Origin: Vibrio injensis
GTDB lineage: Bacteria; Pseudomonadota; Gammaproteobacteria; Enterobacterales; Vibrionaceae
DNA: 64,000 bases
Reading direction: 5' to 3'
Assembly: GCF_001895205.1 (NCBI RefSeq)
Contig: NZ_BDJF01000011.1
Coordinates: 294,032-358,031 of the forward strand
The first letter of the stretch is position 1, and each line of letters begins with the position of its first letter. The position numbers and the translations under genes were made by a program. Positions 45,355-53,697 of the stretch are shown piece after piece. The notes under the pieces were generated by a model. The model worked only from the letters and a program-made list of their open reading frames with translations, ran no database searches and was not told the DNA's origin.

Positions 45355-47112
45355 ATGTCTAACGATGCGATTTATGACCAAGCCCCTTGGGCCAAACTTT
45401 ACACTCCAGAGCAATTGGCTTTGCATCAAGGTCATGCTAAAGCCAGCCATGCTTGGCGCAGTATTCCTGAAATGCTCAGTGAAGCAGCGGCCAAATACCG
45501 CCAACGTAAAGCTTTTACCACCTGCATGCCCAATGGCATGAATGGCTGCCTTACGTTTGGACAGGTGGATGAGATGTCGACCGCTTTTGCTCATTACCTA
45601 CGCGGCGAGCTTGGCTTGCAAGCTGGTGATCGCGTTGCGGTGCAAATGCCAAACTGCTTAAGCTTACCCGTTGCCGTCATGGGCGTGCTTAAATCTGGCT
45701 GTATCTTAACCAGCGTTAACCCACTGTACAGCCGACGTGAAATGAAACATCAGTTCAATGACGCTGGGGTAAAAGCTATTGTCATTTGCGATATGTTCAC
45801 CGATAAACTGCAAGACGTCATCGAACAGACGCCGATCCAGCATGTTATCGTGACCTCTTTAGCCCAATGGTTTCCTCCGGTGGTACGCGGCATTCTTAAG
45901 CTGGTCTTGAAATATTGGAATAAAGTGATCCCACCACATCAGTTAACTCATCATTCCATCGATCAAGCGATTCACCTTGGCCGTCTATGCCAAAAAAACG
46001 ACAAGCTGGATGTGCAAAAGTATTGGCAAGATTTAACTCGCGATGACACCGCGCTGCTCCAATACACAGGCGGTACCACGGGCGTTGCGAAAGGAGCGAT
46101 GCTCAGTCATGGTAACTTGCTCGGTAACGTAGAGCAGATGGATAGCTTGGTCCAAGGGCATGTCACGAGCGGCCAAGAAACCGTACTCACTGCCCTACCG
46201 CTGTATCATATTTTTGCTTTCAGCGTTAATTTGTTGGAGTTTTGGCATCAAGGTGCGCATAACATTCTAGTGCCTAGCCCAAGGCCTATCCAAAACTGTC
46301 AGCGCGCGTTTGATAACTACCCTATCAGTTGGATGACTGGCGTGAATACCTTGTATAACGCGCTACTCAATGAAGAGTGGTTCACGACCTTTCCGCCTAA
46401 ACACCTTAAAGCCGCGTTAGCCGGCGGCACAGCGTTACATGCTACGGTTGCCGAACGCTGGCAAAAAGCCATTCGCTGTCCGCTAGTGGAAGGTTATGGC
46501 CTAACCGAAAGCTCGCCAGTGCTCTGTTTTAATCCCTTAACCGATCCACGTCCTGACTGTATCGGCATTCCAACGCCTGGTACTCAGTTACGCTTAGTGG
46601 ATGATGACGGTCATACTGTCCCGCTTGGCGAGCCGGGAGAACTGATTGCTAAGGGTGTGCAAATCATGCAGGGCTATTGGCAGCAACCGGAAGAAACCGC
46701 TCATGCGCTGCGCGAGGGTTGGTTATACACTGGGGATATCGCCATCATGCATCCTGATGGCCGCTTACGCTTAGTCGATCGGAAAAAAGACTTGATCCTT
46801 GTCAGTGGTTTTAATGTCTACCCCAACGAAGTGGAAGAAGCGATTGCTGGCTTAGAGCAAGTGATGGAGTCAGCCGTCGTCGGCGTTCCCGACCCGCTCA
46901 CGGGCGAACAAGTTCAAGCTTATGTGGTGTTGCGTGAGCAAGGATTAGATGAAACCAGCGTGAAAAAACACTGTAAAAAAGAACTCGCCGCTTACAAGGT
47001 TCCGAAAAAAGTGGTCTTTGTTGATGAGCTACCGAAAACGCCCGTCGGCAAGGTTTTGCGCAAAGATGTTCGTGCCATGGCCCTTGGCCAACCCACCCGC
47101 TCTGATCATTAG
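45355..47112 (+). CDS. fadD: Long-chain fatty-acid-CoA ligase
   Basis: Activates fatty acids to acyl-CoA with ATP. 585 residues of the ANL superfamily: AMP motif YTGGTTGVAKGAMLSH (about 233-248), VEGYGLTESSPV, YTGDIAIMHPDG and DRKKDLILVSGFNVYPNE, with catalytic Lys in TPVGKVLRKD. Length and motif spacing match FadD. A bile-acid-type symporter gene follows nine bases later, so the pair may serve uptake and activation of a carboxylic acid. Confidence 0.88.
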   Translation: MSNDAIYDQAPWAKLYTPEQLALHQGHAKASHAWRSIPEMLSEAAAKYRQRKAFTTCMPNGMNGCLTFGQVDEMSTAFAHYLRGELGLQAGDRVAVQMPNCLSLPVAVMGVLKSGCILTSVNPLYSRREMKHQFNDAGVKAIVICDMFTDKLQDVIEQTPIQHVIVTSLAQWFPPVVRGILKLVLKYWNKVIPPHQLTHHSIDQAIHLGRLCQKNDKLDVQKYWQDLTRDDTALLQYTGGTTGVAKGAMLSHGNLLGNVEQMDSLVQGHVTSGQETVLTALPLYHIFAFSVNLLEFWHQGAHNILVPSPRPIQNCQRAFDNYPISWMTGVNTLYNALLNEEWFTTFPPKHLKAALAGGTALHATVAERWQKAIRCPLVEGYGLTESSPVLCFNPLTDPRPDCIGIPTPGTQLRLVDDDGHTVPLGEPGELIAKGVQIMQGYWQQPEETAHALREGWLYTGDIAIMHPDGRLRLVDRKKDLILVSGFNVYPNEVEEAIAGLEQVMESAVVGVPDPLTGEQVQAYVVLREQGLDETSVKKHCKKELAAYKVPKKVVFVDELPKTPVGKVLRKDVRAMALGQPTRSDH

Positions 47113-47121
47113 GAGTCCACC

Positions 47122-48042
47122 ATGTTAAGCGCTTTTGAAGAGACCCTATTATCAGTGATGATGATCATCATAATGTTTGGCATGGGTGCAAGCCTAACCT
47201 TTCGTGATTTTCGTATCGCCTTTAAACACCCTAGGGCTATCGTTGTTGGATTCAGCTCGCAGTACGCACTGATGCCTTTCATTGCTTTTGCTTTAGCTTG
47301 GCTACTTAACCTCACCCCGGCGCAAACGGTCGGCATGGTATTGATTGGTTGTATGCCAGGTGGCACCACCTCAAATATCTTTGCTTACTTTTCACGCAGT
47401 CTACTTAGTTTAAGTATTATGATGACCATCTGCTCAACCATAGCGGCTTTTGTGATGGTTCCGCTGCTGATGCAATTCTATACCCAAGGAATTGATGACT
47501 CACTGCGTATCCCACCCGATCAAATTGGTCGCTTATTGTTTGCGCTCCTTATCCCCACTCTGATTGGTATCTGGTTGCGGCGTAAAAATGCCAATATTGG
47601 CGCTGTGGTTGAACTAACGGGTGGCGTGTTAGGGGCATTGGTGATTATATTCTTGCTGGCCACTTGGGTGCCACGTAACTGGCAACTGCTACTCACCACT
47701 CATTGGACGGTTTATGTTGCCGTTATCATGGTCGGGTTGATTGGTTTTAATTTTGGCTATTTCTTCTCACGCTTGCTTGGCCTTAATCCACAAAAAGCGC
47801 GCACGGTATCATTAGAAACGGGGATTCAAAATGGGCCTCTCGCGGCTTTGGTGGTTAGCTTAAGTTTTGCCGGAGAATTGCAGCAACAAATCTTGTTAAT
47901 TCCGGTCATGTATTCGCTGTTTATTGTTATCAACTCCACGGTAGTGACTTTCTTTTACCGTAAGCGCACCTTTAGTGAAGAGCTAGCACGCGATCAAGCA
48001 AAAATCGAACCCGCCAGTAGTACTAGTTCATCAAGTCAGTAA
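47122..48042 (+). CDS. Bile acid:sodium symporter family (BASS) transporter
   Basis: 306 residues, about 9-10 membrane segments. GMVLIGCMPGGTTSNIFAYFSRSLLSLSIMMT and VSLETGIQNGPLAALVV are the two conserved crossover motifs. Sodium-coupled uptake of an organic anion such as a keto acid or steroid acid. AGGAGTCC ribosome site immediately after fadD; co-transcription is likely. Confidence 0.88.
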   Translation: MLSAFEETLLSVMMIIIMFGMGASLTFRDFRIAFKHPRAIVVGFSSQYALMPFIAFALAWLLNLTPAQTVGMVLIGCMPGGTTSNIFAYFSRSLLSLSIMMTICSTIAAFVMVPLLMQFYTQGIDDSLRIPPDQIGRLLFALLIPTLIGIWLRRKNANIGAVVELTGGVLGALVIIFLLATWVPRNWQLLLTTHWTVYVAVIMVGLIGFNFGYFFSRLLGLNPQKARTVSLETGIQNGPLAALVVSLSFAGELQQQILLIPVMYSLFIVINSTVVTFFYRKRTFSEELARDQAKIEPASSTSSSSQ

Positions 48043-48071
48043 ATATGCTGCTCACCTCAGTTATCTCTATC

Positions 48072-48090
48072 AAGGCCGCTAAGCGGCCTT
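48072..48090 (+). terminator. Hairpin terminator of the fadD-BASS operon
   Basis: Perfect 9-bp stem AAGGCCGCT/AGCGGCCTT with a 1-nt centre; followed by GTTAAT, so T-poor. Confidence 0.55.
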
Positions 48091-48260
48091 GTTAATAACG
48101 AATGGCATGACAATTAGATGCGGCAATCAATAGTCCTCATCACAGTATTGATTGATGCCTATGGGGATTTATCTGTGCTTACCAGCAACAGTAAGTGATT
48201 GATGATGCAAGAACTAAAAAGTAAGCTTTATTGATAAGAAAAAGGATTAAATAACCAAGC
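48091..48260. other. Non-coding, nothing recognised
   Basis: No open frame or structure supported between the BASS terminator and the 36-codon gene. Confidence 0.4.
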
Positions 48261-48371
48261 TTAATCTTGGTTACCCAATTGTTTATCACACCATTTTTCA
48301 ATATCGGGTGCATAGAGAGCCAATAAACCAATGCTCATCGCAATACCACAAATAATGTAAATCGCTACCAT
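48261..48371 (-). CDS. 36-residue membrane microprotein
   Basis: MVAIYIICGIAMSIGLLALY followed by APDIEKWCDKQLGNQD. One hydrophobic helix (about residues 2-20) and a polar tail. GGGGAGAG lies five bases before the ATG. Below the size of usual gene-calling. The layout (single helix, short charged tail) is like CydX- or AcrZ-type small subunits, but it is not one of those I know. Confidence 0.62.
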   Translation of the reverse strand: MVAIYIICGIAMSIGLLALYAPDIEKWCDKQLGNQD

Positions 48372-48469
48372 GTTGTCTCTCCCCGTTGTGTCTGCAAACC
48401 CATAAACTGGCTGCCCTAGCACCATGTGACTAAAACGCTCAGCGGTTTATATTCTAGCGAAATACGTGG

Positions 48470-49519
48470 TTATTGGCTAACACACGACAACTTCGCTAAT
48501 AGTTCGTTGCGAACAATTTCAGCGCCAGCGCTTAATGAGTGAAGTTTCGCTCGTGCAACCGATCGAGACAAGGGCGCCATACCACAGTTTGTGCATGGAT
48601 AAAGCTTATCGGCATCGACGTATTTCAGAGCATTACGCAGGGTGGCTGCTACCGCTTCTGGCGTTTCAATATGGTTTGTTGCAACATCGATAGCACCGAC
48701 CATCACTTTTTTGCCCCGTACCAGTTCTAGTAACTCCATTGGCACATGAGAGTTATGACACTCTAAAGAAATAATATCGATATTCGATTGTTGCAGTTTA
48801 GGAAAAACCTCTTCGTATTGACGCCACTCACTGCCTAAGGTTTTTTTCCAATCCGTATTGGCTTTGATCCCGTAGCCATAACAAATATGTACCGCGGTTT
48901 CGCATTTTAACCCATCGATGGCTCGCTCAAGCGCCTCAATTCCCCAATCATTGACTTCATCAAAAAAAACGTTGAACGCCGGCTCATCAAATTGAATGAT
49001 ATCGACACCAGCCGCTTCTAGCTCTTTGGCTTCTTCATTAAGAATTTTCGCAAACTCAAACGCCAGCTCTTTACGAGATTGATAATAACCATCGTACAGA
49101 GTATCAACCATCGTCATCGGCCCAGGCAGTGCCCACTTGATGGGCTTATCCGTTTGAGAACGCAAAAATTTTGCATCTTCTACAAACACCGATTTTTGCC
49201 GCGATACAGGGCCGACAACGCTTGGCACGCTAGCATCGTAACGGTCACGGATTTTCACCGTTTGTCGATTTTCAAAATCAACGCCATGCAAATGTTCGAT
49301 AAAGGTCGTCACAAAGTGCTGACGGGTTTGTTCGCCGTCACTGACAATGTCTACTCCTGAGATTAATTGTTCATGTAAGGCAATACGCAAAGCGTCATAT
49401 TTACCGTCTATTAGCTCTTGTTGCTCTAATTTCCAAGGTGACCAAAGCACTTCTGGCTGAGCTAACCAAGTCGGTTTTGGCAGACTACCTGCCGTCGAAG
49501 TTGGGAGTAATTTTGTCAT
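48470..49519 (-). CDS. mesD: Core-MetE methionine synthase (MesD type)
   Basis: 349 residues corresponding to the C-terminal catalytic half of MetE only. Zinc and substrate residues: HICYGYG (His), SLECHNSHVP (Glu/Cys region) and LYPCTNCGMAPLSR (Cys). Lacking the folate-binding N-terminal half, such proteins use other methyl donors. The gene is 31 bases after a DUF1852 gene. In the MesD/MesX system known from other Gammaproteobacteria, DUF1852 (MesX) is the obligate partner, so the pair is assigned as mesX-mesD. The start at 49519 fits the family; no strong ribosome site precedes it. Confidence 0.85.
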   Translation of the reverse strand: MTKLLPTSTAGSLPKPTWLAQPEVLWSPWKLEQQELIDGKYDALRIALHEQLISGVDIVSDGEQTRQHFVTTFIEHLHGVDFENRQTVKIRDRYDASVPSVVGPVSRQKSVFVEDAKFLRSQTDKPIKWALPGPMTMVDTLYDGYYQSRKELAFEFAKILNEEAKELEAAGVDIIQFDEPAFNVFFDEVNDWGIEALERAIDGLKCETAVHICYGYGIKANTDWKKTLGSEWRQYEEVFPKLQQSNIDIISLECHNSHVPMELLELVRGKKVMVGAIDVATNHIETPEAVAATLRNALKYVDADKLYPCTNCGMAPLSRSVARAKLHSLSAGAEIVRNELLAKLSCVSQ

Positions 49520-49550
49520 AATGTTGGCTATTCTACTGTTTAGTTGACGA

Positions 49551-50525
49551 TTAAGCGCACTGAGCGACCCATTGTTCAAGAACCGATTGATAAGGTTTGA
49601 TGAAGACTTCTTCCGCATACTTACCTTGTTTTATCGCCAGTTGGGTGCGCTCTTCGCGGTCATAGACAATATCCGTTAACGAGTGGGCATCGCTTTTCAA
49701 GTTCGCTTCATAACGTTCACCAGCTACCTGGTTGGCAAAGTAAATCTCAGGGCGATAAATCTTTTGAAAAGTTTCCATGGTGCTGATGGTGCTAATCAGT
49801 TCCAAATTGGTGTAATCGTTCAGCAAATCGCCAAAGAAGTAGAAGGCAAAAGGCGCAACACTGTTTTTCGGCATAAAGTAACGAGCTTTTAAGCCCATTT
49901 TCTGGAAATACTGTTCCGTTAACGATAAATCCGTCGGCTGGTATTCCACCCCCAATATTGGGTGTTGGTTATTGGTGCGGTGATAGACTTTGCTGTCTGA
50001 CACACTCAAACAAATCACGGGTGGCTTGGTGAAGTTTTGTTGGTAACCTTCTGAGTTAATGAATGATTTAAATAAGTTACCATGCAAAAGACCAAAATCT
50101 TCTGGTACAGAGAATTGCGCTTTGCCTTTATTGTAATCCAGTAGACGCACACTAAAATCGTAATCACGAACATAAGAAGAGAAGTTATTGCCGACAATAC
50201 CTTCAATCCGTTGCCCCGTTTTGCTATCCAAAATACTGGTTTTTAGCACTTCAATCGATGGAATGGTTTCGCTGCTATTTTCTACTTTGATATTGGCGGA
50301 AATAATGTCTAACTCGACCGAGTAACGATCACCTGTTGGGTTATCCCAACAAGCCAACTCATTAAAACGTTGGTCTATCATGCGTAATACGCTACGCAAG
50401 TTCTGTTGACGATGTTCACCACGCGCCAAGTTAGCAAAGTTCGTGGTGATACGAGTGTTGTCTGCTGGATGATAATTTTCATCAAGACGAGTCTTTTTAA
50501 TGGTAAAAGTAAAATGTTGAGTCAT
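49551..50525 (-). CDS. mesX: DUF1852 protein, MesX partner of MesD
   Basis: 324 residues. Conserved start QHFTFTIKKTRLDENYHPAD, with DNTRITTNFANLARGE and SSYVRDYDFSVRLLDYNKG inside. It has no signal peptide or membrane segment. DUF1852 proteins occur next to core-MetE proteins and, as I recall, are needed for oxygen-dependent, folate-independent methionine synthesis. First gene of a two-gene minus-strand operon. An ATG at 50525 with GGAAG upstream is preferred over one at 50546. Confidence 0.83.
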   Translation of the reverse strand: MTQHFTFTIKKTRLDENYHPADNTRITTNFANLARGEHRQQNLRSVLRMIDQRFNELACWDNPTGDRYSVELDIISANIKVENSSETIPSIEVLKTSILDSKTGQRIEGIVGNNFSSYVRDYDFSVRLLDYNKGKAQFSVPEDFGLLHGNLFKSFINSEGYQQNFTKPPVICLSVSDSKVYHRTNNQHPILGVEYQPTDLSLTEQYFQKMGLKARYFMPKNSVAPFAFYFFGDLLNDYTNLELISTISTMETFQKIYRPEIYFANQVAGERYEANLKSDAHSLTDIVYDREERTQLAIKQGKYAEEVFIKPYQSVLEQWVAQCA

Positions 50526-50985
50526 CAGCGTTATCTTCCGTGTCAATCAGATGAAACCAAATGATCATCCGTTCAATTCATGACTCAGTTATAACTCGCC
50601 CTTAATTAAGTTAACAATGTTGTTACTTAATGTTGATTGTGAAAAAAATTCATGTTCGGTGTGCTTCAATAAAAAATAGTAAGGCAGAAGATGACGTTGG
50701 ATCTGTCATCAAATCGCTCTGCAACAACCCCGCATCTGGTCTACAGCCCCTATGTTCACCTGAGCGAGCCATCACACTATTAGCATCAAACTCTGCTGGT
50801 TACTTTATGAAGCTCGTTTTAGGACAAAACTTTGTCAGTGATTTTGCTAAATTAGCATTTAACGGATTGCCAAAAGTATTGTAAGCCTCTATTTTGGTGG
50901 CCTAACAAACTCATCCGCTCTAGGGGGGGGAATTTAGTCTGTCACGTCTACATATATGTAACTGATTATAAAATGGAGAAATATA
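50526..50985. other. Left edge of the accessory patch; no supported gene
   Basis: 460 bases. An 84-codon frame (50630-50884) has no ribosome site or recognisable family. An 8-G run lies at 50923-50930, 56 bases before the next gene. Confidence 0.4.
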
Positions 50986-51330
50986 ATGAGAAGAGCACTA
51001 AACCTTACTGATACTTGTATTAAAACATTAACTGCTGTTGAGGTGGAATTATTTCGTTCTAATCAACATGAATTAAACGGTGTAGTTGAATTAAAGAAAA
51101 TCTTAGGCCAATCTAGACAATCTTTTGAGGCCATTTTTTCTGTTCGAGGCGAAGATAGTTATGTTAAGAGTTTTGTTACTTGGTATGATGCGCGCGAAAA
51201 TAACCCTACACGCTCTGAGCACCGCCTTTACTTTCAGAATAATGAGGTTATGAATCGAGCTAAAGAAGGTAGTACTCTAATCTTAGGTTGGGATGATGCT
51301 AAGCGATTTTGGATAGAGTTAGTTCTGTAG
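50986..51330 (+). CDS. Stand-alone protein resembling the EcoRII N-terminal domain
   Basis: 114 residues. It shares with the N-terminal domain of the EcoRII-type nuclease at 53698 the spaced motifs SNQHEL/I (about 24-29), VTWYDAR (about 63-69), NPTR and RLYF/Y..N. In EcoRII that domain has a B3-like fold and binds the effector DNA copy. No nuclease domain is present, so it could be a DNA-binding regulator or a remnant. GGAG ribosome site seven bases upstream. Opposite strand to the restriction genes. Confidence 0.6.
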   Translation: MRRALNLTDTCIKTLTAVEVELFRSNQHELNGVVELKKILGQSRQSFEAIFSVRGEDSYVKSFVTWYDARENNPTRSEHRLYFQNNEVMNRAKEGSTLILGWDDAKRFWIELVL

Positions 51331-51340
51331 TTTTCGTTGC

Positions 51341-51775
51341 GAGCCTGTAATTTAAATTGTGTATCTGCTTATAATTAAGCCAGTCATGGCTAAGGATAAG
51401 CAATATGGATAAGAAAGCTCTAGAAGCTGGTTCCTTCCGATCTTGATGACTTCAGAAAAATGCTCTGAAACCGCTCTCAATGCTGAACTCGATGAGCACC
51501 TTGGTTATGAAAAGCACGCTCCCGCTCGCACTGACAACAGTCGGAACGGTTATTCATCAAAACGGTTGATTACCGATGATGGAGAGATCCAATTGGATGT
51601 TCCGCGTGACCGCGATGCCTCCTTCGTGCCCAAACTAGTCCGAAAACACCAAACACGATTTCAATCTATGGCCGACAAGATTTTAAGCTTATACGCCAAA
51701 GGCATGACAACACGTGAAATCGTCGCCACGTTCAAGGAAATGTATGATGCTAAAACCGTGGCCAATTTTAGTTGA
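51341..51775 (+). mobile_element. Decayed IS256-family element (left end and transposase start)
   Basis: Left end begins about 51341 with GAGCCTGTAATTTAAATTG. A transposase ATG at 51405 reads DKKALEA, then breaks; LDDFRKML and ETALNAELDEHLGYEKH follow in shifted frames, showing two internal deletions. The rest (to KTVANFS) is the N-terminal domain of IS256-type transposases. The catalytic DDE part and the right end are missing; the element stops at the methyltransferase scar. Confidence 0.8.
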
Positions 51776-51793
51776 CCACTTCACAATTTTATT

Positions 51794-51853
51794 GAGGTCA
51801 AACTCAGGCTTCTCAAAGCCCACCAAACTCGTATTCCAGAGAGGCTTAACTCA
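51794..51853 (-). pseudogene. Scar of a second cytosine methyltransferase 3' end
   Basis: On the minus strand this stretch reads SLVGFEKPEFDL, almost the RLMGFEKPEFDR of the intact methyltransferase gene (about 200 bases away on the same strand), with a weaker match to the preceding LTPRECA. It cannot be part of the intact gene, whose stop is at 51909. It is a duplicated or older fragment. Confidence 0.65.
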
Positions 51854-51859
51854 CCTAAA

Positions 51860-51887
51860 CCGAGCTAAAATGTTAGCTCGGCTTTTA
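51860..51887. terminator. Terminator downstream of the methyltransferase gene
   Basis: Stem CCGAGCTAA/TTAGCTCGG, 4-nt loop, with CTTTTAT on one side and TTTAG on the other. Confidence 0.75.
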
Positions 51888-51908
51888 TAGCAATAAGGCT
51901 GTATACAA

Positions 51909-53579
51909 TTACATATATTGCTTAAGTAGCTTTGCGACTGCCCTAAAAACAGGAACTACAACAGAATTGCCAAATTGTTTATATGCAGCGGTATCTGCAC
52001 AAACTATGCGAAAGTCAGTGTCTGTTTCATCGCGGTCAAACTCAGGTTTTTCGAAACCCATTAACCGGGCACATTCCCGTGGAGTTAATCTTCGAGGCGT
52101 TTTATACAATGAGTTAAACTCTGCTGCATAACGTCCGTATTCTTCATCGTACTTTTTCTCCCCTTCTTTGATAGCTAGCTTGTATTCTTTGTCACTCAAA
52201 TTTGGGTTCTTAATCTTTAACTGTTCTGCATAATGCAAAGATGCTTGTGCTCGCTCTAGGTTCTTTCTGATACCGTGTTCTTTGTTGTTAATCAAGTACT
52301 CAGGTTCTAGCCCGTCTTGGTTGATCAAGATCTCTGATCCATCTTTATGATAACGTGCAGAAAGTGTTCGAGTAACTGCATTGGGGTTTTCTGGATCGAC
52401 AAGACCAAAGCCAAAGCCATTGCCCTTGCTTTGATGCTTCAATGCATAATGGTACAGATAATTCCAAAGGTTTGGCGTCAGAGTGAATTTGGCCTTCTCT
52501 GTCGCATTTAAGTCACAAAGAATCTCCGATATGTTGTAACGCTTCTCTGGTCTCTCAATATTTTTAAGAGAAAATTGTTCTAAATCTGGTTGCCTTTCAA
52601 TTAGGTCTTTGCGTATACCTACTAGGACTATACGTTCACGGTGCTGTGGCGTGAAAAGAGATCCATCTATAATTGTGGGCTCTTGTTTACGTTTGCGAAC
52701 TTCTTTTATTGCCTCTTCAATGTTTTCACCTGCATTCGATATATCTGCTATCCAGTATCCAGCTCTGTCTAGAGCGCGGATAATAGTGGCAAACGTGTTC
52801 CCTTTATCGTGACTTTTTAAATTTTTTACATTTTCAAGGACAAAGTACTTAGGTTGCCGTGTGATGAGAATTTGCTCTACGTCGAAAAACAACGTCCCTT
52901 GAGTATCACATTCGAAACCATGTGCACGCCCTAGTGAGTTTTTCTTAGAAACTCCGGCTAAAGAGAACGGTTGGCAAGGGAAACCAGCCAGCAATAAATC
53001 ATGTTTAGGGATGTGTTTTAAGATGCTTGCTTGTTTTTCTTCCTCTGTCTTATCTTGGTTACCGCTTTGTGTTATCTGAGTAATGTCCATATAACTGGTA
53101 TTTTTTTCAGAATTTTCGCTCGGGTGGTCCAAAAAATACGGTAGCTCACAGTCATCAACATAATGGTTAGCTAGATATGTGCGTCGTGCGGCAGCATCCC
53201 ACTCGCTCGTGAATACGCATTTCCCTCCCGCGTCCTCAAAGCCCTTACGTAATCCACCAATGCCAGCAAACAGGTCAATAAAGGTAAAGTCGGGTTTATC
53301 CCAATGTATTGGTCTAGCTGGTAGCAGTTGGCGTCTCAGATCTTCTAGTGCTTTTTCGTGGAAAATAATGGGTGTTATGTTTGGGTTTGCTTTCCATCGG
53401 TTCAGTTTTTCTCTCGTTAGCTCCGCGTAGTTTCCACCAAGTTGTTTGAATTTTTCGGCTAGGTTTTTCTGATCGTATACTTCAATCAATAACTTAAGTA
53501 ACTTGTTAGTCGCAATTCGGTTATGTTCGATGCGTTTCTCGTCCTCGAGATCGCCTTTCAGTATTTCGTTGTAGCGCAT
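51909..53579 (-). CDS. DNA (cytosine-5) methyltransferase, EcoRII/Dcm type
   Basis: 556 residues. An N-terminal extension of about 90 residues, as in M.EcoRII/Dcm, precedes motif I FIDLFAGIGGLRKGFE (about 100-115). Then motif IV AGFPCQPFSLAG with catalytic Cys, motif VI FVLENVKN, motif VIII QHRERIVLVG, a target-recognition region including TRTLSARYHKDGSE, motif IX-like RRLTPRECARLMGF and motif X KQFGNSVVVPVF. Predicted to methylate CCWGG by analogy with the paired nuclease. Start at 53579 is at the natural family N-terminus. It protects the host from the nuclease encoded just upstream. Confidence 0.9.
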   Translation of the reverse strand: MRYNEILKGDLEDEKRIEHNRIATNKLLKLLIEVYDQKNLAEKFKQLGGNYAELTREKLNRWKANPNITPIIFHEKALEDLRRQLLPARPIHWDKPDFTFIDLFAGIGGLRKGFEDAGGKCVFTSEWDAAARRTYLANHYVDDCELPYFLDHPSENSEKNTSYMDITQITQSGNQDKTEEEKQASILKHIPKHDLLLAGFPCQPFSLAGVSKKNSLGRAHGFECDTQGTLFFDVEQILITRQPKYFVLENVKNLKSHDKGNTFATIIRALDRAGYWIADISNAGENIEEAIKEVRKRKQEPTIIDGSLFTPQHRERIVLVGIRKDLIERQPDLEQFSLKNIERPEKRYNISEILCDLNATEKAKFTLTPNLWNYLYHYALKHQSKGNGFGFGLVDPENPNAVTRTLSARYHKDGSEILINQDGLEPEYLINNKEHGIRKNLERAQASLHYAEQLKIKNPNLSDKEYKLAIKEGEKKYDEEYGRYAAEFNSLYKTPRRLTPRECARLMGFEKPEFDRDETDTDFRIVCADTAAYKQFGNSVVVPVFRAVAKLLKQYM

Positions 53580-53697
53580 TACTTGCTCTAAAAAGGGAAT
53601 ATTGTGTGAAATTCTAACACACAATATTGCCTGACTTAAGGTTCACTTTTCTTTTTTGAATTATGTATTTTGCTGGAGTCGCTGGTCGGGTTGTTTT

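Noticed and set aside
50630..50884. 84-codon open frame on the plus strand in the accessory patch
   Set aside because: No ribosome site, no recognisable family and low-complexity look; kept only as part of the region note.
50986..51330. Stand-alone protein as a controller (C) protein of the restriction system
   Set aside because: C proteins have a compact helix-turn-helix; this protein instead shares motifs with the nuclease's N-terminal domain.
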